NCBI GenBank assembly: GCA_003565295.1
Contig: PXCO01000228.1
Location: forward strand, 1 to 33,239
Length of the DNA stretch: 33,239 bases
Direction: 5' to 3'
DNA from: Cyclobacteriaceae bacterium
GTDB lineage: Bacteria; Bacteroidota; Bacteroidia; Cytophagales; Cyclobacteriaceae
Part shown: positions 17,314-26,287 of the stretch, one piece after another
Layout of the letters: each line of letters begins with the position of its first letter
How positions within the stretch are numbered: the stretch's first letter is position 1
The notes under the pieces: model-generated
Database searches by the model: none
What the model was told of the DNA's origin: nothing
Seen by the model: the letters and a program-made list of their open reading frames with translations, nothing else
Program-made: the position numbers and the translations under genes

Positions 17314-19516
17314 CCAGGATCTTTTCCCTCCATTGCTCGATACCGTCATTTATTTTCAGAAAATATATCCCCGGGGATATATTTAAATTTTGTATCTCCC
17401 ATTCATTTTGTGTCATAGGATCTATGGTGAACACTGAAATAGGTTTACCACTGGCAGATATTAATGAAACCTGATAGGGTTTTGATTGATCGGGTAGTTT
17501 TAACCACAAAGATCCTCCCGCATTTATTGGGTTTGGGTAAACCTTCACCCCTACTTTTTCGCTCCTAGGAAAATTAGATAAAACCACATCTTCAAAATAA
17601 GTTTTTGCATGATAAAAGGCCGATTTACCTACTTTCTCGCCTATCACTCTTCCAGGGATATCATCTATTGGAGGATGTATTCCTCCCCAAATCCGAGATA
17701 GGCTACATTGGTCCGAGGCGTCAACATACCTAGCCCACTGCAAAATGACATCAGTGCTTGGCCCTCTTTCGAAAACCAAGAATTCATTTTTCCCGGCATG
17801 GAATTCTGCTAATCCCCCCGGAAAAAATTCATCCCCAGTCAGTATTGCCATTATCCTGGCAGCAGCCCTGGAAAAGGTAGAATGCCCTGAGACATAGCCA
17901 GCAAAAGGAGGTGTAACAAAGGTAGGCCGCTGATAAGGCCACCAGTTTTCGGCCAAGACCCAATCCACCCCCCCAATGTCTTCAGTGGTGGAGATAAATC
18001 CATGGCCTCTCCAGGCTTTTACTTTGACCTTCCCGATGTGTTCTCCGTTTTTACCTGCCAGCGGATCATCATCCCTAACCAACTCTACCCATCCTTCTTG
18101 CAGTTTGACTCCATGTGGATGAAAATTTGCCAAGGTATCATCACTGGATTGCCCCATCTTGGCCATGTACCTGAAGGCAGAAATAGGTCTCACATAATCA
18201 TAATATCCCTTGGTGCTCCACGCAGCAATCGCTGCATCATGCATAGCTCCTCCCATAGTAAAGTAGCCTTTAACCTCCCATTCCAGAGGGTCCAGCTCCT
18301 TTCCCTTCCCCTCCATTCTACGCTGAAACTCTGGGTGGTCACTTACATAGTTGAATATGGAAAACCAATGGCCGGGAGGGGTTTCCGAATCCGGACCGTC
18401 CGCCCAAAATTCCGCCAACACCCTCGTGTAGTCCCCCCTCGGTACGATTTGAGGCTCATAGGGCCTTCCAGTATAGGGATTTTGGGTATAACCGGAGCCC
18501 ACAATTTTCCCGGCTTCGAATGGATCATAAAACTGCTGGTATGCATCCTGGGTAAATGGGAAATCATCTTCACTGAAGTTACCCATTGAACGGGGAGATA
18601 TATCCCACATTATCCCATCTTCATGATCCAAATGGGCAGACCAATTTACTACCAATTGGAAATTCCAGATGTAGGCTTCATTCATTTCCTGCTGCTTATC
18701 CTCCAACATAACCGGGGGGCCTGGATCGTGATAAACCCTGCATATTCTTCCATTCACCTCATGAACCGTTAAATCATCTTCTATAAGGGAAAAGGGAATA
18801 AGGTTGCCCCACTCTGCACTTAAAAATGGGGGTGTGCCAGCCGCCATTTGATTTCCCGATTGATCAACAAAGGTCTCAAAGGTGAGTGGTTGCCAACGGT
18901 TGGGATATTCAAGTGCCCCCACTCCCGGTTCGCTTAATAACAGGGGCTCGTTTAGCGGTTTATATTCCAAATTTTGAAAACCCCCACCTTCATTAGATCC
19001 GTCCTGTAACCCAAAATCAATGATGCGGGAAGCGAGGTAGTTGCCAAGTGAAGCTGGATTTCCACTTTGGTATTCTTCATCAAAAAAAGTCATATCCAAG
19101 CCCTTTGCTGACATCAGGCTATCCACATGATGATAAATCCTTTCCCAACCTGGGCTATTACGGAACCTGAACCTAATCAGCCTGTAGGCGACGTAACTTA
19201 TTCCTATCTCCTGGGCACTTAATCGATCCACGGGATCAGGAACCCCATCGAATGGGATGGAAATCCCCCCATGTGTTTGTCCCAAGAAATAGGACTTGCC
19301 TTTTTTGGAATAAACTGCCCAAATATCATACATGGCCGCCGAAACATGGAACAGGTTTCTTGCATGTACCGTTGGTCTGGCAAAATCATTTCGTATGGCC
19401 AGTAACAAGGCCTCGTTCCATTCCCTGGCAACGGAAGACTGTGCATTTACGCTACTAGGGAAAAGGCAAAGCATCAAGAACCAAAGTGCTAGATATGTCG
19501 GAAACTTTACCGTCAT
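17306..19516 (-). CDS. Long vanadium-haloperoxidase-fold protein with T9SS-type tail
   Basis: A 736-residue exported protein, much longer than its plus-strand relative because of inserts in the helical core. Signal peptide 1-25 (ends VNAQ). The complete pocket signature is K-x6-RP (Lys436...Arg443-Pro444, KGYYDYVRP), VSGH (His545; Val replaces the usual Pro of PSGH) and SR-x5-H (Ser607-Arg608...His614, SRIWGGIHPP). Residues ~655-736 (VKVYPNPINAGGSLWLKL...GIYFLKIND...EKILVR) match the type IX secretion C-terminal sorting domain of Bacteroidota, so it should reach the cell surface or medium. It starts inside the stop of the upstream ASPIC gene (ATGA overlap) and ends in an 8-base tail-to-tail overlap with the plus-strand ASPIC gene. 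Substrate unknown. Confidence 0.87.
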   Translation of the reverse strand: MTVKFPTYLALWFLMLCLFPSSVNAQSSVAREWNEALLLAIRNDFARPTVHARNLFHVSAAMYDIWAVYSKKGKSYFLGQTHGGISIPFDGVPDPVDRLSAQEIGISYVAYRLIRFRFRNSPGWERIYHHVDSLMSAKGLDMTFFDEEYQSGNPASLGNYLASRIIDFGLQDGSNEGGGFQNLEYKPLNEPLLLSEPGVGALEYPNRWQPLTFETFVDQSGNQMAAGTPPFLSAEWGNLIPFSLIEDDLTVHEVNGRICRVYHDPGPPVMLEDKQQEMNEAYIWNFQLVVNWSAHLDHEDGIMWDISPRSMGNFSEDDFPFTQDAYQQFYDPFEAGKIVGSGYTQNPYTGRPYEPQIVPRGDYTRVLAEFWADGPDSETPPGHWFSIFNYVSDHPEFQRRMEGKGKELDPLEWEVKGYFTMGGAMHDAAIAAWSTKGYYDYVRPISAFRYMAKMGQSSDDTLANFHPHGVKLQEGWVELVRDDDPLAGKNGEHIGKVKVKAWRGHGFISTTEDIGGVDWVLAENWWPYQRPTFVTPPFAGYVSGHSTFSRAAARIMAILTGDEFFPGGLAEFHAGKNEFLVFERGPSTDVILQWARYVDASDQCSLSRIWGGIHPPIDDIPGRVIGEKVGKSAFYHAKTYFEDVVLSNFPRSEKVGVKVYPNPINAGGSLWLKLPDQSKPYQVSLISASGKPISVFTIDPMTQNEWEIQNLNISPGIYFLKINDGIEQWREKILVR

Positions 19517-21426
19517 TCCTTAAGAAATTTGATTGGCGCAACCGTGGGATGAGACAATGAGCGCAGGAAATAAAGGCCTGGTGACATTGAATCGGGTAGG
19601 CCAATTTCAATCTTATATATACCTGATTGCTTATCCGGTTGAATCTTTCGGTTCAAAACCACCTGTCCCATTGTATCATATATCTCAATTTCTAGATCTG
19701 AGGTCCCTATTTGATCATTTATCCTAAGGTGAAGTAGCCGATTAACCGGACTCGGAAAAAGTTTTAAAGGAGGGTCAGAAGCTAAAGAAGTTGGTAAACT
19801 GGTAATCAGGGCCTGTTGATCCACTTCCAATAATTGATTTGCAGGGAGGTCATAAAATCGCTGAATATCCCCTCCCAGCCACCTCACCAGCAGGGAATCC
19901 ACCATTTCATTGTTGGCAAGGCCAAAATGGGCAATTGTACTGTTTTGAGAAAGGTGACTGGAACCACCGTCAATTTCCCTGATCATTTTAATGCCTTTCA
20001 CGTAGGCTTCTATCCTTGATCCTATCCCCAACTTATCAGAAGTTCTACCCTTCAGCTTTACTTTCAACCAATTGTTTCCAAAGCCTTCATTTCTGAATAA
20101 ACGCACCCCATAGTTTTGAAAGGGGACCTCACTTTTTCCAATCTTGGTTTGATTTACCACCAGAACATCCAAATTGCCGTCATTATCATAGTCAAGGATC
20201 ACAGAGCCTCTTCCAATTGAGGGATCGGATAGTCCTAAGGAGGGGCCGTTTACCACAAATTGACCATTGAAATTTTCCAAAATTAAATTGGGGTTGGGAA
20301 AAATTGTGGGATTTAAGCAACCATTAGCCACAAAAAGATCCAAATCCATGTCATTATCGTAGTCAAAAAAGTTAGCCCCCCAGCTAATCGTGGATACTTC
20401 TCTTCCTTCAGAAGTGTAAAGATTCGGGTGAGAAGTCCCTAGCTCCTTGGTTTTGTTCAAAAAAGGTTGATCTCTCCCTCCCTGGCTCACTAAAAACGGA
20501 CTGGAGGCGATGTTTGAAATAAAGTAATCCATCCAGCCGTCCATATTATAATCACCAATTCCGACCCCCATAGCATTTATGGCAAGGTCAAATCCCATCA
20601 TCTTGCTTACCTCCTTGAATTCCTTTTGGGGATATTCATTCCTGTAAAGTAGGTTGGGAGTAGCCAGGTAGCCAAAATCATTGATGACCATTAGGTCTAA
20701 ATCCCCGTCATTGTCAAAATCGGTGAAAACCCCTCCAAATCCAAAGCCAGTGTGAGTCATACCGTACTCCTCAGAAACATCCACGAATCGACCGCCGCCG
20801 GAATTGAGGTATAAGTTATCATGGGCGGGAGCACGGTCTCCTTCAGAGATTGCACCCATTTTCTCATCAAGCCTTCCGGAGAACCGGTCAAAAAAATTAC
20901 TTACATACAAATCCGGGAACCCGTCATTATTAAAGTCCCCAAAGGCTGCTCCTGTGGAAAAAGTTGGCCGGTCAAGGCCGTAACTTTTGGTGCGGTTGAC
21001 AAATTTCCCATTTCCAGCATTGATGAATAAAAAGTTGGAGGTAGCTGCAAACTTCCCATTTTCCACCTTAGCAATGGTAGTGATAAAAAGATCGACCCAC
21101 CCATCCTTGTTGACATCCGCGCTGACCACACCTTGAGTAACCACTCCATTCAGGTCTTCAAAACCGGCTTCATCAATTATATTTGTAAAGGTGCCGTCCC
21201 CATTGTTGAGGTAAAAGGCATCCTTGCCCTCTCCTCCGGTGATAAAGATATCCTCAAACCCGTCGTTATTGAAATCTACAACAGCTGCACCTCCCCCAAA
21301 TATCCCCTGAAAAATTTCAAAGGCATGGTCTATCCCAGCTTCATGGGTTACATCGATGAATTGCCGCTGAGCCATTGATTCCAAAACCAAGGTAATAGTG
21401 ATGAAAATACAAATAGCCAACCGCAT
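19513..21426 (-). CDS. FG-GAP/VCBS-repeat ASPIC-UnbV protein with T9SS-type tail
   Basis: A 637-residue exported protein. Signal peptide (MRLAICIFITITLVLESMAQ), then an FG-GAP-type propeller (DFNNDGFEDIF, DVNKDGWVDLF, DFNNDGFPDLY, DFDNDGDLDLM, DYNMDGWMDYF, DYDNDGNLDVL), an ASPIC/UnbV domain (~465-530: GIGSRIEAYVK...REIDGGSSHLSQNSTIAHFGL), and a type IX sorting domain (~560-637: LFPSPVNRLLHLRIND...PGLYFLR). It is colinear with the plus-strand paralogue (15553-17313): FGFGGVFTD, SWGANF, ANG-LNP and GRGSV occur in the same order. It stops inside the start of the haloperoxidase-fold gene, so both are co-translated. It starts 116 bases after the susD stop with a hairpin between, so it may be a partly insulated third gene of the susCD operon. 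Confidence 0.87.
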   Translation of the reverse strand: MRLAICIFITITLVLESMAQRQFIDVTHEAGIDHAFEIFQGIFGGGAAVVDFNNDGFEDIFITGGEGKDAFYLNNGDGTFTNIIDEAGFEDLNGVVTQGVVSADVNKDGWVDLFITTIAKVENGKFAATSNFLFINAGNGKFVNRTKSYGLDRPTFSTGAAFGDFNNDGFPDLYVSNFFDRFSGRLDEKMGAISEGDRAPAHDNLYLNSGGGRFVDVSEEYGMTHTGFGFGGVFTDFDNDGDLDLMVINDFGYLATPNLLYRNEYPQKEFKEVSKMMGFDLAINAMGVGIGDYNMDGWMDYFISNIASSPFLVSQGGRDQPFLNKTKELGTSHPNLYTSEGREVSTISWGANFFDYDNDMDLDLFVANGCLNPTIFPNPNLILENFNGQFVVNGPSLGLSDPSIGRGSVILDYDNDGNLDVLVVNQTKIGKSEVPFQNYGVRLFRNEGFGNNWLKVKLKGRTSDKLGIGSRIEAYVKGIKMIREIDGGSSHLSQNSTIAHFGLANNEMVDSLLVRWLGGDIQRFYDLPANQLLEVDQQALITSLPTSLASDPPLKLFPSPVNRLLHLRINDQIGTSDLEIEIYDTMGQVVLNRKIQPDKQSGIYKIEIGLPDSMSPGLYFLRSLSHPTVAPIKFLKE

Positions 21427-21508
21427 AAATTACCTCACACTTTGAAGGAGCTGATCTTGATGAAGCTGCATCATCCCATAGGGATGACGGCTAAATACCT
21501 AGTGGATA

Positions 21509-21535
21509 AAGGGACATCCTGACAGGATGTCCCTT
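21509..21535 (-). terminator. Perfect 13-bp hairpin between susD and the ASPIC gene
   Basis: AAGGGACATCCTG (21509-21521) and its exact complement (21523-21535) flank a single base; on the minus strand the stem is followed by TTTATCC. It starts six bases after the susD stop, so it acts as a terminator or a 3'-end stabiliser for susCD mRNA. A second inverted repeat, TCATCCC-ATA-GGGATGA (21471-21487), follows downstream on the minus strand before the ASPIC gene. Confidence 0.7.
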
Positions 21536-21541
21536 AAATCA

Positions 21542-23113
21542 TCAATATCCCGGGTTTTGCTCTATGTCCGAGAACCCGTCCATGGCCGATTGAGGTATTG
21601 GCCAAAGATAGTTTCTGGAGGGATCAAACTGCCTGTTCTCCAAGCTTGGAAGGGAAGGAATAACCTCCTCAGCCGTTCTCCACCTCAACAAATCAAAATA
21701 CCTTGTTCCCTCCATGGCAAATTCCACCCTTCTTTCGTGTCGGATTTCCTGCCTCATCTCGTCCTGGCTCATCCCGGGCCTAAAATCCGGCATACCTGCC
21801 CTGGACCTTATCTTATTTACTGCCTCATAGACGGTGGCATCCGGACCGGAGGCCTCATTCTGAGCCTCTGCATACATTAACAGCACATCAGCATACCTCA
21901 GTAAGACCAAATTCACAGGGCTATTATCAGTTCCCGTATTTCCTGTTTCAGACACCCATTTCCTACTTCTCATTATAGCCGCGTCTGGGTGAGTTGTTGC
22001 CGACCCATTTACCAGGAAATTCTCGGGGTTCTCCAGTACAACCCCTCGGTACTCATCACCAGGGAAGAAAAATGTCCAGCGCAACCTTGGATCGCGATTG
22101 GCGGTTTCATTTTCCGGATCATAAAGAGGAGATTCATGAATGGGTAGTCCATCATTCATATAATAGGCATCCAAAAGATTCTGGGTGTAGGTGAATGCTC
22201 CCCATCCACCTCCGATTGGAATTCTGGATGGTGCATAATGCACTTGTAAGAAACTTCCTTCTCCTCCTGCATCCGTCATGTACTGAATACTGAATAATAT
22301 TTCAGGGCTCAGCTCATTGGTTCCCCTGAAGAGTCCTTCATAGTCATCATCAAGGTAAACGTGCGCCCCTTCCGCGTCGATGACTTCTTTGAACGTCGCA
22401 GCAGCTTCTGCCCATCTATCGTTATATAATAGCACCTTCCCTTTTAGCGCCAATGCAGCCTGCTTCGTGGGGCGTCCATTTTGGTTATTGGTTGGTGTAT
22501 ACCCAAGGTTATTAGCGGCATAATCCAAGTCTTGAAGTACCAAATTGATCACTTCTTCCTTAGTGCTTCGGGTCAATGCTTCTGCCTCCTGATTGGAAAT
22601 CATGCTGGTAACCAAAGGTACTCCACCATAAACTGTGGCCATCTCAGAATATATAAACGCTCTCAAAAACCTCAACTCACCCAGCCAAAGTGCCGCTCTT
22701 TCCGGGGTAAGATCCTCAATGGTCCCCGACTCAATCACTTCCATAACATTATGGATCCGTGCCAAACCCTGGTATCCAAAATTGTATTTCCAACCGACTA
22801 TCCCCCCGGAAGTAGGGCTCATGGTTCCCCGTGCTATAGCCGTAAACCCATGTTCCCAGTCACAACAGAGGACGGCATTGTCTGTGGCCGATTCGAAGTG
22901 TGGCTGAACATGCACAAATGCGCCTCCCCATATACTACCTTGGAAAATGGGATAAATCCCATTAATTCCAACCATAATGTCATTCTCGGTTTGGAAAAAC
23001 CCTTCTGCCGCCGCAAAACCTATGGGTTCCTTGTGCAAAATATCATCACTGCAAGCGATAGGTAGGCTCAATAAGAGACTGAATGTCCCGATGATGTATA
23101 TTAACTTTCTCAT
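21542..23113 (-). CDS. SusD/RagB-family glycan-binding lipoprotein
   Basis: A 523-residue surface lipoprotein that captures oligosaccharide and delivers it to its SusC partner. A signal with a lipobox-like end (SLPIAC, Cys21) is followed by SDDILHKEPIG. The TPR-like helical core is visible around LWLGELRFLRAFIYSEMATVYGGVPLV and QAALALKGKVLLYNDRWAEAAATFKEVID. The C-terminal half has the typical LLRYADVLLMYAEAQNEA and VNKIRSRAGMPDF, and the end carries RHERRVEFAMEGTRYFDLLRW and YLWPIPQSAMD, all hallmarks of the family. It lies 15 bases after susC and is surely cotranscribed. The ligand is not readable, but nearby pectin lyases make rhamnogalacturonan- or galacturonan-derived fragments plausible. 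Confidence 0.95.
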   Translation of the reverse strand: MRKLIYIIGTFSLLLSLPIACSDDILHKEPIGFAAAEGFFQTENDIMVGINGIYPIFQGSIWGGAFVHVQPHFESATDNAVLCCDWEHGFTAIARGTMSPTSGGIVGWKYNFGYQGLARIHNVMEVIESGTIEDLTPERAALWLGELRFLRAFIYSEMATVYGGVPLVTSMISNQEAEALTRSTKEEVINLVLQDLDYAANNLGYTPTNNQNGRPTKQAALALKGKVLLYNDRWAEAAATFKEVIDAEGAHVYLDDDYEGLFRGTNELSPEILFSIQYMTDAGGEGSFLQVHYAPSRIPIGGGWGAFTYTQNLLDAYYMNDGLPIHESPLYDPENETANRDPRLRWTFFFPGDEYRGVVLENPENFLVNGSATTHPDAAIMRSRKWVSETGNTGTDNSPVNLVLLRYADVLLMYAEAQNEASGPDATVYEAVNKIRSRAGMPDFRPGMSQDEMRQEIRHERRVEFAMEGTRYFDLLRWRTAEEVIPSLPSLENRQFDPSRNYLWPIPQSAMDGFSDIEQNPGY

Positions 23114-23128
23114 GATCTTTCTTACTTA

Positions 23129-26100
23129 TTAGAAATTAATGTTTAAGCCTCCTGTAAAGACCCTCAAATTAGGGTAGGAATTGGTGCCTCGATCCGCACC
23201 TGGGGGTCTCTCAGGATCCAGATAGGGAAATTCGGTGAAGGTCAGCAAATTACTTCCGTTTACAAACACCCTAAGCGACTGTAAAAAGGTCCGCTCGAGA
23301 AGTGTCTGAGGCAGCGTGTAACCAATTTGTAGATTCTTTAACCGCAGAAAGGTCCTGTCATATAGCCAAAAGGAATTGTCTACACTATTGCTCGGCCCGT
23401 TGGAAACAAACATCCTGGGCATGGAAGCATCAGGGTTATCAGGGGTCCACCTGTCCTCCCAAAGCGCTACCAAGCCTGATGTGTTGAAAAATGGGGCAGC
23501 AAGCTCCTCACTGGAATACCCATGGTAGCCTCCTGCGCCTTGCCACAGGATGAATAGGTCAACTCCCTTATACTCTACCCTCGAATTAAAGCCAAACAGC
23601 CATTCCGGATTTTGCCATCCCATCACCACTCTGTCATGTTGGTCAATAATTCCATCGGGAACTCCCTCAGGGCCGCTGATATCGGCCAACCTCACATCCC
23701 CTACCCCATAATTGGGATCCAACATGGAATGGTTGGGGGCATTGTCAAACTCCTCTTGAGTTTGGAAAAGCCCCAATGATTGATAACCAAAATATGAATT
23801 AATAGGGGACCCGGGTTGTATGATCATCCTTCCCTGTATCGCTCTATCCAATTCGCTGGGTATACTCGGGTTCAATTCCATCACCGTACTTTTTACATTG
23901 GTCAAATTACCGCCAAAAGAAAATTTAACCGGCCCAAAATAATCCATGTAGTTGATATTTAACTCCCAGCCTTCATTTCTTACTTCTGCCGCATTGGAAA
24001 TTTGGGTACTGAACCCAGTTGTAATTTCAGTAGGCAGGTCGTACAATATACCTGAAGTATATCTATTGAAATATTCCGCCTCAATGTTCAACTTGGATTC
24101 AAATAATCCCAGGTCGATTCCTATGTTGGTCATCTCCGTGGACTCCCAGGACAAATTGGGATTTCCCAGTTCGGTAATGGCAGCTCCGGGCACAATTGAG
24201 CCCCCAAAACTGTATGACTGAGTTAGAGAAAGGTTACGTGCATACCTAAAGTCGCCAATATTTTGATTACCCAGCAAGCCCCAAGAGGCCCGGACTTTCA
24301 TAAAATCAACAAATCCCACACCTCTCATAAAGTCTTCTTCGGACAAGACCCAACCCGCAGAAAAAGAAGGAAACGCTCCCCACTTGTTTCTTAGAAACCT
24401 GGATGTCCCATCATACCGCATGTTGGCCTCAAACAGGTACCTTTCATTAAAATTGTAATTCAACCTTCCAAAATAAGACTGTAGTGCCCAGGTAGTTCCT
24501 CCTTCAGCATTTGTTGCCGTGGAAGCATCGCCCGAGGACAGGGTTTTTACGCTATTGGAAATTTGCCCAGCCCTGAAGGTGGAAAAATTGTCGCTGGTGT
24601 GTTCCTCTTGGTTATAACCAATTAACGCATTGAAATTGTGGTCCCCAAAACTTCTTTGATAGGTGGCCTGAAGCCAGGTCGTGATATTCAACCCTTGATC
24701 ACTATACCTGTTCCTGCCCCTTAGAGGGGCTATTGGCATGGGTACTCCAGTAATGATATCAAAATGCTCCACCATGTTGTTCCAGGTGGCTCGGTTGACG
24801 GTCCTGTAATTCACGGCCGCTGTACCCCTCACGTTCAGGCCTTCCATCACCTGGTAGTCCACATAGGTGTTTCCTAAAATATGGGTGTCTATTTCACCAA
24901 ATTCCCTGGAAGCGGCTACTGCCATTGGGTTGGCCCTTCCTGCCAGTCCTAAGGGGGATGCAAACCTTCCTTGGTCATCATAGGGAGTATTGAAGGGTAA
25001 ACCCTGAATGGCCAACCCCGCCACGTTACCGTCCCCCAACACGTTTTGACCTGGTGCGTTCATTTCTCCACGCGTGAGGGAGAGGCTGGTACTGACCCTG
25101 ATCTTTTCCGTAACTTCGGTGTCCAGGTTGAGCCTTGTGTTGTATCGCTGAAAGGTGGAATTGGGGATGGTACCCTCTTGGTCCAAATACCCGAATGAAT
25201 ACCTAAAATTGGTTTTCTCCGTACCCCCTGAGGCACTGAAATTGTGCTGTTGCATCATTCCCCTTCTGAATACCACATCTATCCAGTCCGTGTTGATGCC
25301 TCTTTGCCGGAACCCTTCAATGTCTTCTGGAGAAAATCTTACCGGATTTCCGAAATTAGTGGCCCCCTCATTCCATAACTCGGCGAACTGCACGGAATTC
25401 GTGACCATCTCCGGCAATCGGATGGCTTCCGATGTACCTATGAATCCGCTATAGTTGAAATTGACCTTTTCACCCTTGGCGGCTCCCCGCTTGGTTGTCA
25501 CCAACACTACCCCATTGGCAGCCCTAGAACCGTATATGGCAGCAGAGGCCGCATCTTTTAATACGGTAACGGTTTCGATATCGTCCGGGTTAATATTGTT
25601 TAGTGGTGCTTCAATGCCATCCACCAATACGAGGGGTGACGCATTATTCAATGTCCCAATCCCTCTAATGTTAACCTGTACTCCATCACGGCCTGCCTGG
25701 CCAGAATTTTGGTTGATATGAACCCCGGAAACCGTACCTTGTAAGGCGGTTGCAGCGCTGGTTATCGGCCTGTTCTCAATATCCCTATTTCCTACGCTAG
25801 CCACGGAACCCGTGAGGTTGGCTTTTTTCTGGGTACCATATCCTACCACAACTACTTCGTCCAAAGCCTGGGCACTGTCTGTCAATGTCACATCAATTAC
25901 TTGTTGGTTTCCAACTCCTACTGACTTACTTTCATAACCAATAAAAGAAAAAACCAAGGTAACTCCCTCTGGAACGGTAATAGAGTATTGACCATCAATA
26001 TCGGTTACCGTTCCAATATTTGTCCCAGGTACCGAAATGGTGGCTCCCGGGATGGGTGATCCGTTACTATCCACTACGGTTCCCGTAATGGTAACATCCA

Positions 26101-26287
26101 TTACGCTGTGATTTTTAGGGGTCTCCGTTGTAGTCCGTGCCAAAACTGGTTGATCCGATAGAAAAATCTCCGGACTGCTCCTTATCCCGCTATCTTGGGC
26201 AAATAGCCCAAAATTTAATCCAATTGCCAATACCATTATAGGAATAGGCAGTAAACCGTGAATCGGTCCTAGTAAATTTTTTTTCAT
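23129..26287 (-). CDS. SusC/RagA-family TonB-dependent outer-membrane transporter
   Basis: A 1052-residue outer-membrane transporter. Signal peptide ~1-30 (ends LFAQ). A carboxypeptidase-regulatory-like beta domain covers ~68-135 (VTGTVVDSNGSPIPGATISV...GYESKSVGVG). The TonB box/plug begins at LDEVVVVGYGTQKKANLTGSVASV, with the plug motif NIRGIGTLNNASPLVLVDGI and TVLKDAASAAIYGSRAANGVVLVTTKRG. The 22-strand barrel runs to the terminal aromatic residue (GGLNINF). It works with SusD as an oligosaccharide importer powered by TonB/ExbBD. The promoter region upstream carries a palindrome (26335-26349) related to one ahead of the gene at 28352-28846. No N-terminal STN or anti-sigma domain is present, so control is not through an HTCS-independent FecI/FecR-type signal in the transporter itself. 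Confidence 0.96.
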   Translation of the reverse strand: MKKNLLGPIHGLLPIPIMVLAIGLNFGLFAQDSGIRSSPEIFLSDQPVLARTTTETPKNHSVMDVTITGTVVDSNGSPIPGATISVPGTNIGTVTDIDGQYSITVPEGVTLVFSFIGYESKSVGVGNQQVIDVTLTDSAQALDEVVVVGYGTQKKANLTGSVASVGNRDIENRPITSAATALQGTVSGVHINQNSGQAGRDGVQVNIRGIGTLNNASPLVLVDGIEAPLNNINPDDIETVTVLKDAASAAIYGSRAANGVVLVTTKRGAAKGEKVNFNYSGFIGTSEAIRLPEMVTNSVQFAELWNEGATNFGNPVRFSPEDIEGFRQRGINTDWIDVVFRRGMMQQHNFSASGGTEKTNFRYSFGYLDQEGTIPNSTFQRYNTRLNLDTEVTEKIRVSTSLSLTRGEMNAPGQNVLGDGNVAGLAIQGLPFNTPYDDQGRFASPLGLAGRANPMAVAASREFGEIDTHILGNTYVDYQVMEGLNVRGTAAVNYRTVNRATWNNMVEHFDIITGVPMPIAPLRGRNRYSDQGLNITTWLQATYQRSFGDHNFNALIGYNQEEHTSDNFSTFRAGQISNSVKTLSSGDASTATNAEGGTTWALQSYFGRLNYNFNERYLFEANMRYDGTSRFLRNKWGAFPSFSAGWVLSEEDFMRGVGFVDFMKVRASWGLLGNQNIGDFRYARNLSLTQSYSFGGSIVPGAAITELGNPNLSWESTEMTNIGIDLGLFESKLNIEAEYFNRYTSGILYDLPTEITTGFSTQISNAAEVRNEGWELNINYMDYFGPVKFSFGGNLTNVKSTVMELNPSIPSELDRAIQGRMIIQPGSPINSYFGYQSLGLFQTQEEFDNAPNHSMLDPNYGVGDVRLADISGPEGVPDGIIDQHDRVVMGWQNPEWLFGFNSRVEYKGVDLFILWQGAGGYHGYSSEELAAPFFNTSGLVALWEDRWTPDNPDASMPRMFVSNGPSNSVDNSFWLYDRTFLRLKNLQIGYTLPQTLLERTFLQSLRVFVNGSNLLTFTEFPYLDPERPPGADRGTNSYPNLRVFTGGLNINF

